NCBI GenBank assembly: GCA_047629975.1
Contig: JBLHUT010000012.1
Span: forward strand, 1-26,690
Source: JBLHUT01 sp047629975
GTDB taxonomy: Bacteria; Pseudomonadota; Alphaproteobacteria; Rhodobacterales; Rhodobacteraceae
Direction of reading: 5' to 3'
DNA: 26,690 bases
A program made the position numbers and the translations under genes. Shown in pieces: positions 1 through 7,325 of this stretch; position 1 is the first letter of the stretch, and each line of letters opens with the position of its first letter. Under the pieces are notes generated by a model. That model worked only from the letters and a program-made list of their open reading frames with translations, searched no databases and was not told where the DNA came from.

Positions 1-316
1 CATCACCGGCCGTAGCGAAAATAACAAAAACACGGTCCATACACGTCAACTGCATGACCTTGGCGACATTCGGGCTCAAGCCGGCCAATTCGAATTGCCG
101 TTCCTTGCCAGCATATTTCATTGCTGCCACCAAAGCGCCCAATCCACTACTGTCCAGAAAATCGACCGATGCAAGATCAAGAACCAGCCGTTGCGTTCCC
201 GCGTCGGTGACTTCGCGCATACGGTCCTTGAACTGGATCGCAACGGATGCGTCGATGCGCGTGGCATCCACCTGCACAACAATGGTGTTGCCATGGGCTT
301 GGGGGATCAACTGCAT
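1..316 (-). CDS. STAS-domain anti-sigma factor antagonist (C-terminus cut by window edge)
   Basis: The reverse strand reads an open frame from the ATG at 316 off the left edge, giving 105 residues. The protein has the SpoIIAA/RsbV-type STAS pattern: a beta-rich start, then VLDLASVDFLDSSGLGAL at about residues 45-62. The serines of DSSGLG (Ser56/Ser57) are where the partner kinase phosphorylates this family. Family members bind an anti-sigma factor or serine kinase in the cytoplasm and so release a sigma factor; a kinase partner gene would be expected just downstream, outside the window. AGGAAAGGAAG lies a few bases before the ATG as ribosome binding site. It is divergent from the thiolase operon. 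The domain is certain; the regulatory target is unknown. Confidence 0.85.
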   Translation of the reverse strand, partial: MQLIPQAHGNTIVVQVDATRIDASVAIQFKDRMREVTDAGTQRLVLDLASVDFLDSSGLGALVAAMKYAGKERQFELAGLSPNVAKVMQLTCMDRVFVIFATAGD

Positions 317-391
317 CACGGGCTTCCTTTCCTTGTGAGATATGGACACACCTATGCCACAAAGGTTACCAATCGGTGCCACCGTGATCGG

Positions 392-411
392 GAACCTGTC
401 CCGACAGGTTC
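392..411. promoter_or_regulatory. 8-bp inverted repeat in the STAS/thiolase divergent gap
   Basis: GAACCTGT (392-399) and ACAGGTTC (404-411) form a perfect dyad around a CCCG centre. It sits in the 199-bp gap between two divergent genes and is not followed by a T-run in either direction, so an operator fits better than a terminator. The AGGTT core also appears nearby at 363-367 and 432-436. No regulator can be named. Confidence 0.4.
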
Positions 412-448
412 TTACCCGGACCGGCTCTGGTTAGGTTGGATTGGCCCC

Positions 449-486
449 GGTCAGGTCAGGTCAGGTCAGGTCAGGTCAGGTCAGGT
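449..486 (+). repeat. Pentanucleotide tandem array, seven GGTCA units plus GGT
   Basis: Seven perfect head-to-tail copies of GGTCA (equivalently CAGGT) run from 449 to 483, followed by a partial GGT at 484-486. The array ends 29 bases before the thiolase start and lies in its 5' leader or promoter. Perfect short tandem arrays change length by slipped-strand mispairing. A change of one unit would alter promoter or leader spacing by 5 bp. Confidence 0.9.
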
Positions 487-515
487 ATCGAAACGAACAA
501 GGAAAGACGCAAGAC

Positions 516-1691
516 ATGCACGATGTTGTTATTGCCGGCGCCTCTAGAACCCCAATGACAGGGTTTCAAGGGCAGTTCGCACCGCTCACAGCTCCGGTTC
601 TGGGAGGGGCGGCAATTCGTGCGGCCTTGTCGCAGGCCGGAAATCCCGCCGTTGATGAACTTTTGATGGGCTGCGTCCTTGCGGCAGGACAAGGGCAGGC
701 CCCTGCCCGTCAGGCCGGTTTCGAGGCGGGCTTGGGCGACACTGTCCCTGCCACCACACTGAACAAGATGTGCGGTTCGGGCATGATGACTGCCATGCTG
801 GCGTTTGACAGGCTCGCTCTGGGCCATGCCAGTGTGATCGTGGCCGGCGGCATGGAAAGCATGAGCAACGCACCGTATCTGCTGCCCAAAATGCGGGCCG
901 GCGCGCGGATGGGCCACGCCGAGGTGCACGATTCGCTGTTTCTTGACGGGCTGGAAGATGCGTATGACAAGGGCCGTCTGATGGGCACCTTTGCCGAGGA
1001 TTGCGCCGGGAAATTCCAGTTCACCCGCGAGGCACAGGACGCGTACGCGCTGCGCTCGCTGTCGCGGGCACTTGAGGCCGATCAAAGCGGCGCCTTCACC
1101 GCCGAGATCGTTCCTGTAACCGTACAGGGCCGTGGCGGCGCGTCCGTCATCAGCCGGGATGAACAGCCGCAAAACGCCCGCCCCGAAAAGATCCCCCTGC
1201 TCAAACCCGCGTTTCGTAAAGACGGCACTGTGACGGCTGCGAATGCTTCGTCCATTTCCGACGGGGCTGCCGCACTGGTTCTGGCCCGCGCGGACACTGT
1301 GCATGACAATGCCGGAATGGTGGTGCGGGCCCGTGTGCTGGGTCACGCCAGCCATGCACAGGCCCCCGGATGGTTTACCACCGCGCCTGTTCCGGCCGCC
1401 CGAAAACTGCTGGACAAGCTGGGGTGGCAGGTCGCCGATGTCGATCTGTGGGAAGTGAACGAGGCCTTTGCCGTGGTGCCCATGGCCGTTATGCACGAGC
1501 TGGGACTTTCGGCTGACCGGGTGAATGTGAACGGCGGGGCGTGCGCGCTTGGTCATCCGATCGGTGCCTCGGGGACACGCATCATCGTCACGCTTTTGCA
1601 TGCCCTAGAAGCGCGCGGGCTAAAGCGCGGGGTCGCGGCGATCTGTATCGGCGGAGGCGAAGGCACAGCCATCGCGATCGAGCGTCCATGA
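516..1691 (+). CDS. Acetyl-CoA C-acyltransferase (thiolase)
   Basis: A 391-residue protein of usual length for type II biosynthetic thiolases, which condense two acetyl-CoA to acetoacetyl-CoA or run the reverse cleavage in the cytoplasm. The nucleophilic cysteine is in NKMCGSGM (Cys86). The NEAFA motif, the catalytic histidine loop GGACALGHPIGASG and the second cysteine in AICIGGGEGT are all present. The ATG at 516 is chosen because AAGGAAAG lies about 10 bases upstream and homologues begin with a VVIAGASRTPMT-like strand. A TTG-initiated extension from 441 would run through the pentamer array and is unlikely. The stop overlaps the next start as ATGA (1688-1691). Substrate (acetoacetyl-CoA versus longer 3-ketoacyl-CoA) cannot be settled by reading. 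Confidence 0.95.
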   Translation: MHDVVIAGASRTPMTGFQGQFAPLTAPVLGGAAIRAALSQAGNPAVDELLMGCVLAAGQGQAPARQAGFEAGLGDTVPATTLNKMCGSGMMTAMLAFDRLALGHASVIVAGGMESMSNAPYLLPKMRAGARMGHAEVHDSLFLDGLEDAYDKGRLMGTFAEDCAGKFQFTREAQDAYALRSLSRALEADQSGAFTAEIVPVTVQGRGGASVISRDEQPQNARPEKIPLLKPAFRKDGTVTAANASSISDGAAALVLARADTVHDNAGMVVRARVLGHASHAQAPGWFTTAPVPAARKLLDKLGWQVADVDLWEVNEAFAVVPMAVMHELGLSADRVNVNGGACALGHPIGASGTRIIVTLLHALEARGLKRGVAAICIGGGEGTAIAIERP

Positions 1692-2155
1692 GCGTCGATT
1701 ACACATATCTGGCCAAGACTATCGCCAGCCTGACAGAGGGCGAAACCGATGAAATCGCGTTGATGGCCACGCTCGCCTGCGAGGTACATCACGCCGACGA
1801 CCGCTTTGACTGGACGGGGTTTTACCGAGTGACCGGACCGGAAATGCTCAAGATCGGCCCGTATCAGGGCGGACACGGCTGTTTACAGATCCCCTTTGCA
1901 CGCGGGGTTTGCGGCGCGGCGGCTCGCACCGGTGCACCGCAACTGGTGGATGATGTCGAAACGTTCGAGGGGCATATCGCCTGCGCCTCTAGCACCCGTT
2001 CAGAGCTTGTTCTGCCTGTCTTTGACGCGCAGGGCAGGCTGATTGCCGTGTTCGACATCGACAGCGACCAACCTGCGGCCTTTACCGAACACGACAGCGC
2101 CGCCTTGACGGCGATCCTGACATCCGTGTTTGGCGCAAAAGCTGCTGACGGATGA
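1688..2155 (+). CDS. msrC: Free methionine-(R)-sulfoxide reductase (GAF domain)
   Basis: A 155-residue single GAF-domain protein. The sequence GPYQG..GC..I...RGVCG followed by DDVETFEGHIACASSTRSE matches the fRMsr family (E. coli YebR/MsrC). The three redox cysteines are Cys65, Cys75 and Cys99; their spacing (10 and 24) equals that of Cys84, Cys94 and Cys118 in the E. coli enzyme. The family reduces free L-methionine-(R)-sulfoxide, so it repairs oxidised free methionine in the cytoplasm. The start is the ATG inside the ATGA overlap with the thiolase stop, and the gene overlaps the LysE gene in the same way, so translation is probably coupled through all three. Confidence 0.92.
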   Translation: MSVDYTYLAKTIASLTEGETDEIALMATLACEVHHADDRFDWTGFYRVTGPEMLKIGPYQGGHGCLQIPFARGVCGAAARTGAPQLVDDVETFEGHIACASSTRSELVLPVFDAQGRLIAVFDIDSDQPAAFTEHDSAALTAILTSVFGAKAADG

Positions 2156-2778
2156 GCCTTGAGGCATGGGGGCTTTTCGCGGCTTTCTGGGTTTTGTTTG
2201 TCACCACCCCCGGACCGAATGCCGTAAACTGCATCCAGAACGGGATGAGCCTGCCATTCTGGCGGGCGATGTGGGGTGTGGCCGCGATATTGACCCAAGC
2301 CAGCGTCTTTTTGCTGCTGTCCGCCGCGGGGGTGACTGCCTTGCTGGTGACATCACCGACGGCGTTTTTGTGGGCAAAGCTGGTCGGCGCGGGGTTTCTT
2401 GTCTGGATCGGGATACGGGGTTGGCGGGCTGCGGCAAAGCCGGTCACCGCCTCGGCACGCAGCGGACGGCATGTTTATCTGCACGCGCTTGCACTTGCGA
2501 CGATAAATGCAAAAAGTGTGGCCGGATATCTGGCCGCCTTTACACAATTCATTCAAAAGGACACGCCCGTGTGGGACCAGATGGCCGTGATCATGCCCAC
2601 AGCCCTGACCCTGACCGCGCTCAGCTACACCGGGTTTACCCTGCTTGGGGCGGGATTGGGCAAGCTGGCGCTCGGGGCGGTGATGAACCGGCGTTTCAGG
2701 CGTGTCATGGCGGTGTGTTTTGTTCTATACGGGGCACTTCTCGGGGCAAGTGCCCTCCCCTCACAGGCCGTCCCATGA
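2152..2778 (+). CDS. LysE family amino-acid/metabolite exporter
   Basis: A 208-residue inner-membrane protein with about six hydrophobic segments. The N-terminal FVTTPGPNAVNCIQNG matches the TPGPN signature of the LysE/RhtB family. A NAK motif (TINAKSV) stands where many members have NPK. Family members export amino acids such as lysine, homoserine, threonine or other small metabolites. The substrate is not predictable here. The placement after a methionine-sulfoxide reductase makes a sulfur amino acid conceivable, but that is only inference. It starts in the ATGA overlap at 2152 and ends in another ATGA overlap with rluA. Confidence 0.9.
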   Translation: MSLEAWGLFAAFWVLFVTTPGPNAVNCIQNGMSLPFWRAMWGVAAILTQASVFLLLSAAGVTALLVTSPTAFLWAKLVGAGFLVWIGIRGWRAAAKPVTASARSGRHVYLHALALATINAKSVAGYLAAFTQFIQKDTPVWDQMAVIMPTALTLTALSYTGFTLLGAGLGKLALGAVMNRRFRRVMAVCFVLYGALLGASALPSQAVP

Positions 2779-3422
2779 GTGCACAGTACAACCCTCCCGA
2801 CACACCACTGGATATCGTGCATTACGATCACCAGATCCTGATTGCGAACAAACCAAGCGGGCTTTTGTCGGTGCCGGGCAAAGGGCCGGAGTTGACCGAC
2901 TGCCTGATTGCACGGGTACAGTCGGCCTTTCCCGACGCGCTTTTGATCCACCGGCTTGACCGCGATACCTCTGGCGTCATGGTTTTTGCACTGACCCCGC
3001 ATGCGCAGCGGCACATCGGCCTGCAATTCGAAAAACGTCAGACGAAAAAGGTATATATTGCGCGGGTCCGGGGCGAGATAAGCGAGAAAACCGGCATTGT
3101 GAACCTGCCTCTGATCGTTGACTGGCCCAACCGTCCCTTGCAAAAGGTGGATCATGAAACAGGCCGCGAAGCGATTACCGAGTGGCGCGTCATGCGCGCG
3201 CGCGACGGCGAAAGCAGGGTCCGGTTAATGCCAAAAACAGGACGATCACACCAGTTGCGCGTTCACATGCGCGAAATCGGGCATCCGATTCTAGGCGATC
3301 CGTTTTATGCGGACGGTGCGGCGCTAAACTATCCAAGGTTGATGCTGCATGCTGAAGAGTTGCGCCTGCGCCACCCTGACGGGGGACGCGGCATGAGCTT
3401 TCGTGCCGAGGTGCCATTCTAA
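2775..3422 (+). CDS. rluA: Dual-specificity rRNA/tRNA pseudouridine synthase RluA
   Basis: A 215-residue protein, close to the 219 residues of E. coli RluA and colinear with it. It shows YNPP near the start, NKPSGLLSVPG, the catalytic motif HRLDRDTSG (Asp62), LPLICDWPNRP-like DWPNRPLQKV, TGRSHQLRVHM and GHPILGDPFYA. RluA converts U746 of 23S rRNA and U32 of some tRNAs to pseudouridine. It lacks an S4 domain, as RluA does and RluC/RluD do not. The ATG at 2775 overlaps the LysE stop (ATGA). It is the last gene of the four-gene coupled operon. Confidence 0.9.
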   Translation: MSAQYNPPDTPLDIVHYDHQILIANKPSGLLSVPGKGPELTDCLIARVQSAFPDALLIHRLDRDTSGVMVFALTPHAQRHIGLQFEKRQTKKVYIARVRGEISEKTGIVNLPLIVDWPNRPLQKVDHETGREAITEWRVMRARDGESRVRLMPKTGRSHQLRVHMREIGHPILGDPFYADGAALNYPRLMLHAEELRLRHPDGGRGMSFRAEVPF

Positions 3423-3539
3423 CCTTGCCGCCTTGTCCGCCGCTGCATTCCGAACAATTGGAACAGCTTGCCCCCAAGCAGGTAAGACTTCTTTAGAGAA
3501 TGCACATCATAACCTCGCGGAACACCGGAGGATTATGAC

Positions 3540-3833
3540 GTGCAAAAAATTTCACTCGGGTTTCTCGTGCTTGGTGGGTTGATCGCACCGTTCGCGGCGC
3601 TGTTTATGCTTCCTGCAAAAGCGGGCGCACCTGTACTTGTTGTCTCGACACCGTGGGCAAGTGCGGCGAGCCTGATCGCCAAAGCACACGGAGACATCAT
3701 CGGCCCGTGGTCGGCGCCACTCGCGTTGCTGGCCTATAGCTCCGATCCGGATTTCATTGAAAACCTACACCAAGCGGGTGCCTTTGCCGTCCTGAACGGC
3801 GAAACACTGGCGCGACTTTGCGGAATATCCTGA
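3540..3833 (+). CDS. Small membrane-anchored protein of unknown function, paired with a chemoreceptor
   Basis: A 97-residue protein starting at GTG 3540, eight bases after GGAGG. The nearby ATG at 3535 is in another frame and soon stops. Residues 5-23 form one hydrophobic helix (signal anchor or uncleaved signal peptide). The rest is a short globular part with STPWASAASLIAKAHG and a C-terminal AGAFAVLNGETLARLCG. I recognise no named family. Its stop TGA (3831-3833) shares its last base with the ATG of the chemoreceptor, so the two are translated as a unit. That pairing suggests an accessory role for the receptor, which is inference only. Confidence 0.75.
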   Translation: MQKISLGFLVLGGLIAPFAALFMLPAKAGAPVLVVSTPWASAASLIAKAHGDIIGPWSAPLALLAYSSDPDFIENLHQAGAFAVLNGETLARLCGIS

Positions 3834-5551
3834 TGCCCAACTCCACGAAAAGCAGCCTGATCGAAGTCCAGTACAAAGCGGCCCGCCAGATCGCATTCAT
3901 TGTGTTTTTTCTGAGCCCGATCCCCGTCGCGGCGGCCCTTTTTGTGGGAAATGCCTGGTGGTTGATCGCTACCGGTACGGGCCTGACCAGTTTGGCAGCG
4001 TTTGGCGTGTTGAAGGGAAGTCCGGCACTTGCACGGATAGGGGTCTCGTTGGCGCTTGCCTTGCAGACCATGCTTTTGACAGCTGCGTTGATGGGCCATG
4101 CCTGGCAACTTGACAGTCACATGATGTTTTTCGCATCGCTGGCTGTGCTGGTGTTGCTGGTCGATATGCGCGCCATCATTGTCGCGGCCGCAGCGATTGT
4201 TGTGCATCACGTCGCGTTAACGTTTCTATTGCCGTCTTTGCTGTATCCCAGCTTTGATCTGCTTGAAAACTTCTTGCGCTCCCTCTTTCACGGGGCTGTT
4301 GTCATCTTTCAAACGGCGGTGTTGCTTTATGCTGTGCGCTCCCGGTTGCAACTGAATGATCAGGCCATCGTCGATCATGACAGCGTCATCGAAGCCAAAG
4401 CAAAAGCCGAAGAGGCCCACAGCGAGGCCGACAAAGCCCGCGGGCAGGCTGTGCAGAACGCAGCCCTTGCCGACGCGGCACGAAAGGCCGCCGAGGACGC
4501 GCTTGGCCAAGCGGAGAGAGACGCAAAGCTAGCCCAAGAAGCAGATGCCGCCATAAGGCAGCGCGAAGCAGAAGACGCCCGCACCCAAGCCGCCCGACAA
4601 GCCGAGCAGGAGGAGGTGGTTTCCACCCTTCGCGGATGCATGAAACGGTTGTCACAAGGCGACCTGAATTTCGAGATCGTCCAAGCCTTTCCTGGAGATT
4701 ACGAAGACCTGCGGCGGGACTTCAATATGGCGATCCACGAATTGCGCGAGGCGTTTGCAAGCGTGCTGGGTGACACCAGTCACATTCTGGGCGAAACCTC
4801 CGAGATCGCGTCATCAAGCCAGCTGCTGGCAACACGCACCGAACGGCAAGCCGCGACACTTGCCACTATCGCCACTTCGATGGATCGCCTGAGCGATTTG
4901 ATCCTCGGGGCTGCGAATTCGGCAAACGTGGCGCGAAAGACCGTGATCGAAACACAAGAAAGCGCCTCAAGCACCACCGAGGTTGTGAACAACGCCGTCG
5001 CCTCGATGGGGGAAATCGAAGTCTCTTCGAACCAAATCCAGAAAATCACCGGCGTTATTGACGAAATCGCCTTTCAGACAAACCTGCTTGCTTTGAACGC
5101 CGGGGTCGAAGCGGCGCGCGCCGGAGATGCAGGGCGCGGTTTTGCCGTGGTGGCCTCGGAAGTACGCGCGCTGGCGCAGCGTTCGTCGGACGCCGCGCGC
5201 GAGATCAACACCCTGATCGCCCTGAGCGGTGACCAGATCAGAAGCGGCGTGAAACTGGTGCGAAATACGGGCAATTCGATCAACTCGATCCTGCTTGCGA
5301 TCAACGCAATCTCGGAGCAGGTCAGTCTGATTGCGACGGCGGCATCGGACCAGTCTGATGACATCAAGGAAGTCAGCCTTGCCATCAGCGAACTGGACAG
5401 CTTCACACAACAAAACACCGCGATGTTCGAGGAAACAAGCGCGGCCACAAAAACGCTGGAATCCAGCACCCAACGGCTTGCTTCGACTATCGAACGATTT
5501 GTGTCCCATGATGAGAGCGACGTACAAGACGCCGTTCGCCGCGCCGGATAA
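3833..5551 (+). CDS. Methyl-accepting chemotaxis protein with multi-helix membrane sensor
   Basis: A 572-residue receptor. Residues 20-168 hold about six membrane helices with almost no periplasmic domain. Histidines 89, 96, 125, 126 and 153 lie in or beside them (GHAWQLDSHMMFF, VVHHVALTFLLP). Residues 180-262 form a long Ala/Glu/Lys/Gln coiled coil, 264-310 look HAMP-like (LSQGDLNFEI), and 330-560 are the cytoplasmic signalling hairpin with tip IDEIAFQTNLLALNAGVEAA, which binds CheA and CheW. There is no C-terminal NWETF-type CheR/CheB tether; the protein ends DAVRRAG. The start is ATG 3833, in a TGATG overlap with the upstream small gene. The ligand is unknown; the sensor is probably intramembrane. 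Confidence 0.93.
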   Translation: MPNSTKSSLIEVQYKAARQIAFIVFFLSPIPVAAALFVGNAWWLIATGTGLTSLAAFGVLKGSPALARIGVSLALALQTMLLTAALMGHAWQLDSHMMFFASLAVLVLLVDMRAIIVAAAAIVVHHVALTFLLPSLLYPSFDLLENFLRSLFHGAVVIFQTAVLLYAVRSRLQLNDQAIVDHDSVIEAKAKAEEAHSEADKARGQAVQNAALADAARKAAEDALGQAERDAKLAQEADAAIRQREAEDARTQAARQAEQEEVVSTLRGCMKRLSQGDLNFEIVQAFPGDYEDLRRDFNMAIHELREAFASVLGDTSHILGETSEIASSSQLLATRTERQAATLATIATSMDRLSDLILGAANSANVARKTVIETQESASSTTEVVNNAVASMGEIEVSSNQIQKITGVIDEIAFQTNLLALNAGVEAARAGDAGRGFAVVASEVRALAQRSSDAAREINTLIALSGDQIRSGVKLVRNTGNSINSILLAINAISEQVSLIATAASDQSDDIKEVSLAISELDSFTQQNTAMFEETSAATKTLESSTQRLASTIERFVSHDESDVQDAVRRAG

Positions 5552-5562
5552 CTGAGGCACGC

Positions 5563-5596
5563 CGCCGGAACACCTCATGAAGCAGGTTTTCCGGCG
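5563..5596. terminator. Hairpin between convergent chemoreceptor and NYN genes
   Basis: CGCCGGAA (5563-5570) pairs with TTCCGGCG (5589-5596), and ACCT/AGGT can extend the stem inward after one mismatch. It fills the 63-bp gap between two convergent genes, the usual place for a bidirectional terminator. No clear T-run follows on either strand, so it may act as a 3'-end stabiliser or a weak or factor-assisted terminator. Confidence 0.45.
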
Positions 5597-5614
5597 CGCA
5601 AGGGTCTAAAGCCG

Positions 5615-6190
5615 TTACTCGCGCATCAACTCCTCGGCCTCGAGCATCTCGGGGCGGGGATCGCGTGGCGGTCGCCCGATCACGTCCTTCAATTCATCCA
5701 GCTCGATAAAGTTGTCGGCCTGACGCCGCAATTCATCGGCAATCATCGGAGGTTGGCTGCGAATTGTCGAAACCACCGAGACCCGAACACCCATCCGCTG
5801 CAGACTTTCAACCAGCGGGCGGAAATCGCCATCGCCGGAAAAAATCACGATATGGTCAACATGCGGCGCAAGCTCCATGGCATCGACGCAAAGTTCGATA
5901 TCCATGTTGCCCTTGACCTTGCGACGACCTTGGCTGTCGACGTATTCTTTGGCGGGCTTCGTGACCATCGAAAACCCGTTGTAGTGCAACCAGTCCACCA
6001 AGGGCCGGATCGGCGAGTATTCGTCGTTTTCAAGAAGTGCTGTGTAGTAGAATGCCCGCAAAAGCTTCCCGCGGCGCATGAACTCCTGCCGAAGCAATTT
6101 GTAATCGATATCGAAACCCAGCGACTTGGCCGCCGCATAAAGATTAGAGCCATCTATGAACAGCGCGAGCCGTTCGTCCCGATAAAACAT
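5615..6190 (-). CDS. NYN domain protein, LabA/DUF88 family (putative ribonuclease)
   Basis: A 191-residue protein with the PIN-like NYN fold of the LabA/DUF88 family: ALFIDGSNLYAAAKSLG near the start (Asp13), a middle GNMDIELCVDAME, and the late acidic motif FSGDGDFRPLVESLQRMG. These acidic residues form the metal-dependent nuclease site of the superfamily, so RNA cleavage is the likely activity; the substrate is unknown. The ATG at 6190 is preferred over upstream starts because AGGAAGGA precedes it and the conserved domain begins at once. It is divergent from folK-rpoZ-rsh, sharing a 126-bp promoter gap. Confidence 0.88.
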   Translation of the reverse strand: MFYRDERLALFIDGSNLYAAAKSLGFDIDYKLLRQEFMRRGKLLRAFYYTALLENDEYSPIRPLVDWLHYNGFSMVTKPAKEYVDSQGRRKVKGNMDIELCVDAMELAPHVDHIVIFSGDGDFRPLVESLQRMGVRVSVVSTIRSQPPMIADELRRQADNFIELDELKDVIGRPPRDPRPEMLEAEELMRE

Positions 6191-6316
6191 AAAAAATCCT
6201 TCCTGTAAAAACTCCGCCAAGTCGCCTAGAGAGTGGATCAGCAGCCGACAGACGTAGCCCGCAGAAAATAGGGATTTTTTAAGGTGCCGCAACCCTTCGT
6301 AGATGAAAGTGGCACG

Positions 6317-6904
6317 ATGAATGCCCTTATAGCCTTAGGTTCTAACGTAACGTCAACCTCCGGCCCCCCGATCGACACGCTAATGCACGCTCTTGCACTG
6401 CTTGAAAGTGATTCGGTTCAGGTGCTTCACACCAGCAGGTTTTTTGCCACGCCCTGCATGCCAAAGGGTGCCGGCCCAGATTATGTAAACGCAGCCGCCC
6501 ACTTGCGGACATCACTGGGCCCACAAGATCTTCTTGATGTGCTGCATGCAATCGAGGCAGAATTCGACAGGCGTCGCACCAACCGTTGGGCTGCACGCAC
6601 CCTTGATCTTGACCTGCTCGATTACGCCGGACTGGTGCATCCCGATAAAGCGGCATTTTTGCACTGGCAGACCCTCCCGCCCGCAGAGCAAATCAAGAGC
6701 GCACCCGATAGGATGATCCTTCCCCATCCGCGTATTCAGGATCGTGCTTTCGTGCTGGTGCCGCTTGCCGATATCGCACACGCATGGCGCCATCCCGTTC
6801 TTGGCGTGACCGTTTCCCGAATGATTGCCGCCCTCGCTCCCGAAGACGTGGCAGACGTTACTCCCGTTCCGCCCCCCCTTGCCAATACAGGCATCACGGA
6901 GTAA
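6317..6904 (+). CDS. folK: 6-hydroxymethyl-7,8-dihydropterin pyrophosphokinase
   Basis: A 195-residue HPPK, which transfers pyrophosphate from ATP to 6-hydroxymethyl-dihydropterin in folate synthesis. It begins NALIALGSN, has YVNAAAHL, the signature RWAARTLDLDLLDY and the late LPHPRIQDRAFVLVPLADI. An insertion between the last two motifs (roughly HPDKAAFLHWQTLPPAEQIK) makes it longer than the E. coli enzyme. The ATG at 6317 sets the protein start at the family's first strand; an ORF extension to 6284 adds 11 unconserved residues. It is followed by rpoZ after 40 bp. Confidence 0.93.
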   Translation: MNALIALGSNVTSTSGPPIDTLMHALALLESDSVQVLHTSRFFATPCMPKGAGPDYVNAAAHLRTSLGPQDLLDVLHAIEAEFDRRRTNRWAARTLDLDLLDYAGLVHPDKAAFLHWQTLPPAEQIKSAPDRMILPHPRIQDRAFVLVPLADIAHAWRHPVLGVTVSRMIAALAPEDVADVTPVPPPLANTGITE

Positions 6905-6944
6905 AAGGCCCTCTTGATACCCAGCCAAAATATTGGAGCACCCT

Positions 6945-7298
6945 ATGGCCCGTGTGACGGTCGAAGATTGCGTTGACAAAGTCCCGAACCGGTTCGAGCT
7001 GGTAATGCTCGCGGCGCACCGTGCCCGTGAAATCGCTGCCGGTGGACAAATCACTGTTGACCGCGACAACGACAAGAACCCCGTTGTTTCCTTGCGCGAA
7101 ATTGCAGACGAAACGCAATTGGCCGACGACCTGCGCGAGCGCATGATCGAAGCCAACCAGACACAAATCGAAATCGACGAACCCGAAGAAGACGCCATGG
7201 CGCTTTTGATGGGGGGAGAGCCTGATAAGCCCGAATCAGACGACATGTCCGAGGAGAAGCTGCTGCGCGCGCTTATGGAAGCTCAAGGTCAGGGATAA
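6945..7298 (+). CDS. rpoZ: DNA-directed RNA polymerase omega subunit
   Basis: A 117-residue omega subunit. MARVTVEDCVDKVPNRFELVMLAAHRAREIAAG matches the conserved omega N-terminus that wraps the beta-prime C-terminus. The acidic C-terminal tail (about residues 75-117, rich in Glu and Asp) is typical of alphaproteobacterial omega. GGAG lies seven bases before the ATG. It stands directly upstream of the rsh gene, a conserved order; omega forms part of the ppGpp binding site in proteobacterial polymerase, so the pair makes functional sense. Confidence 0.96.
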   Translation: MARVTVEDCVDKVPNRFELVMLAAHRAREIAAGGQITVDRDNDKNPVVSLREIADETQLADDLRERMIEANQTQIEIDEPEEDAMALLMGGEPDKPESDDMSEEKLLRALMEAQGQG

Positions 7299-7325
7299 TC
7301 CTACCCGGATCGGAGTAGCGCAGGA

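Noticed and set aside
441..515. N-terminal extension of the thiolase through the pentamer array
   Set aside because: It needs a TTG start without a ribosome site, would add a repetitive Arg/Ser/Gly/Gln/Val peptide, and homologues start at the ATG at 516.
471..1601. 376-codon minus-strand ORF inside the thiolase
   Set aside because: It is fully antisense to a clear thiolase, its translation resembles no family, and G/C-rich third positions create such long antisense frames.
3466..3486. GCTTG/CAAGC hairpin after rluA as a terminator
   Set aside because: Only five base pairs and no T-run follows directly; too weak to call.
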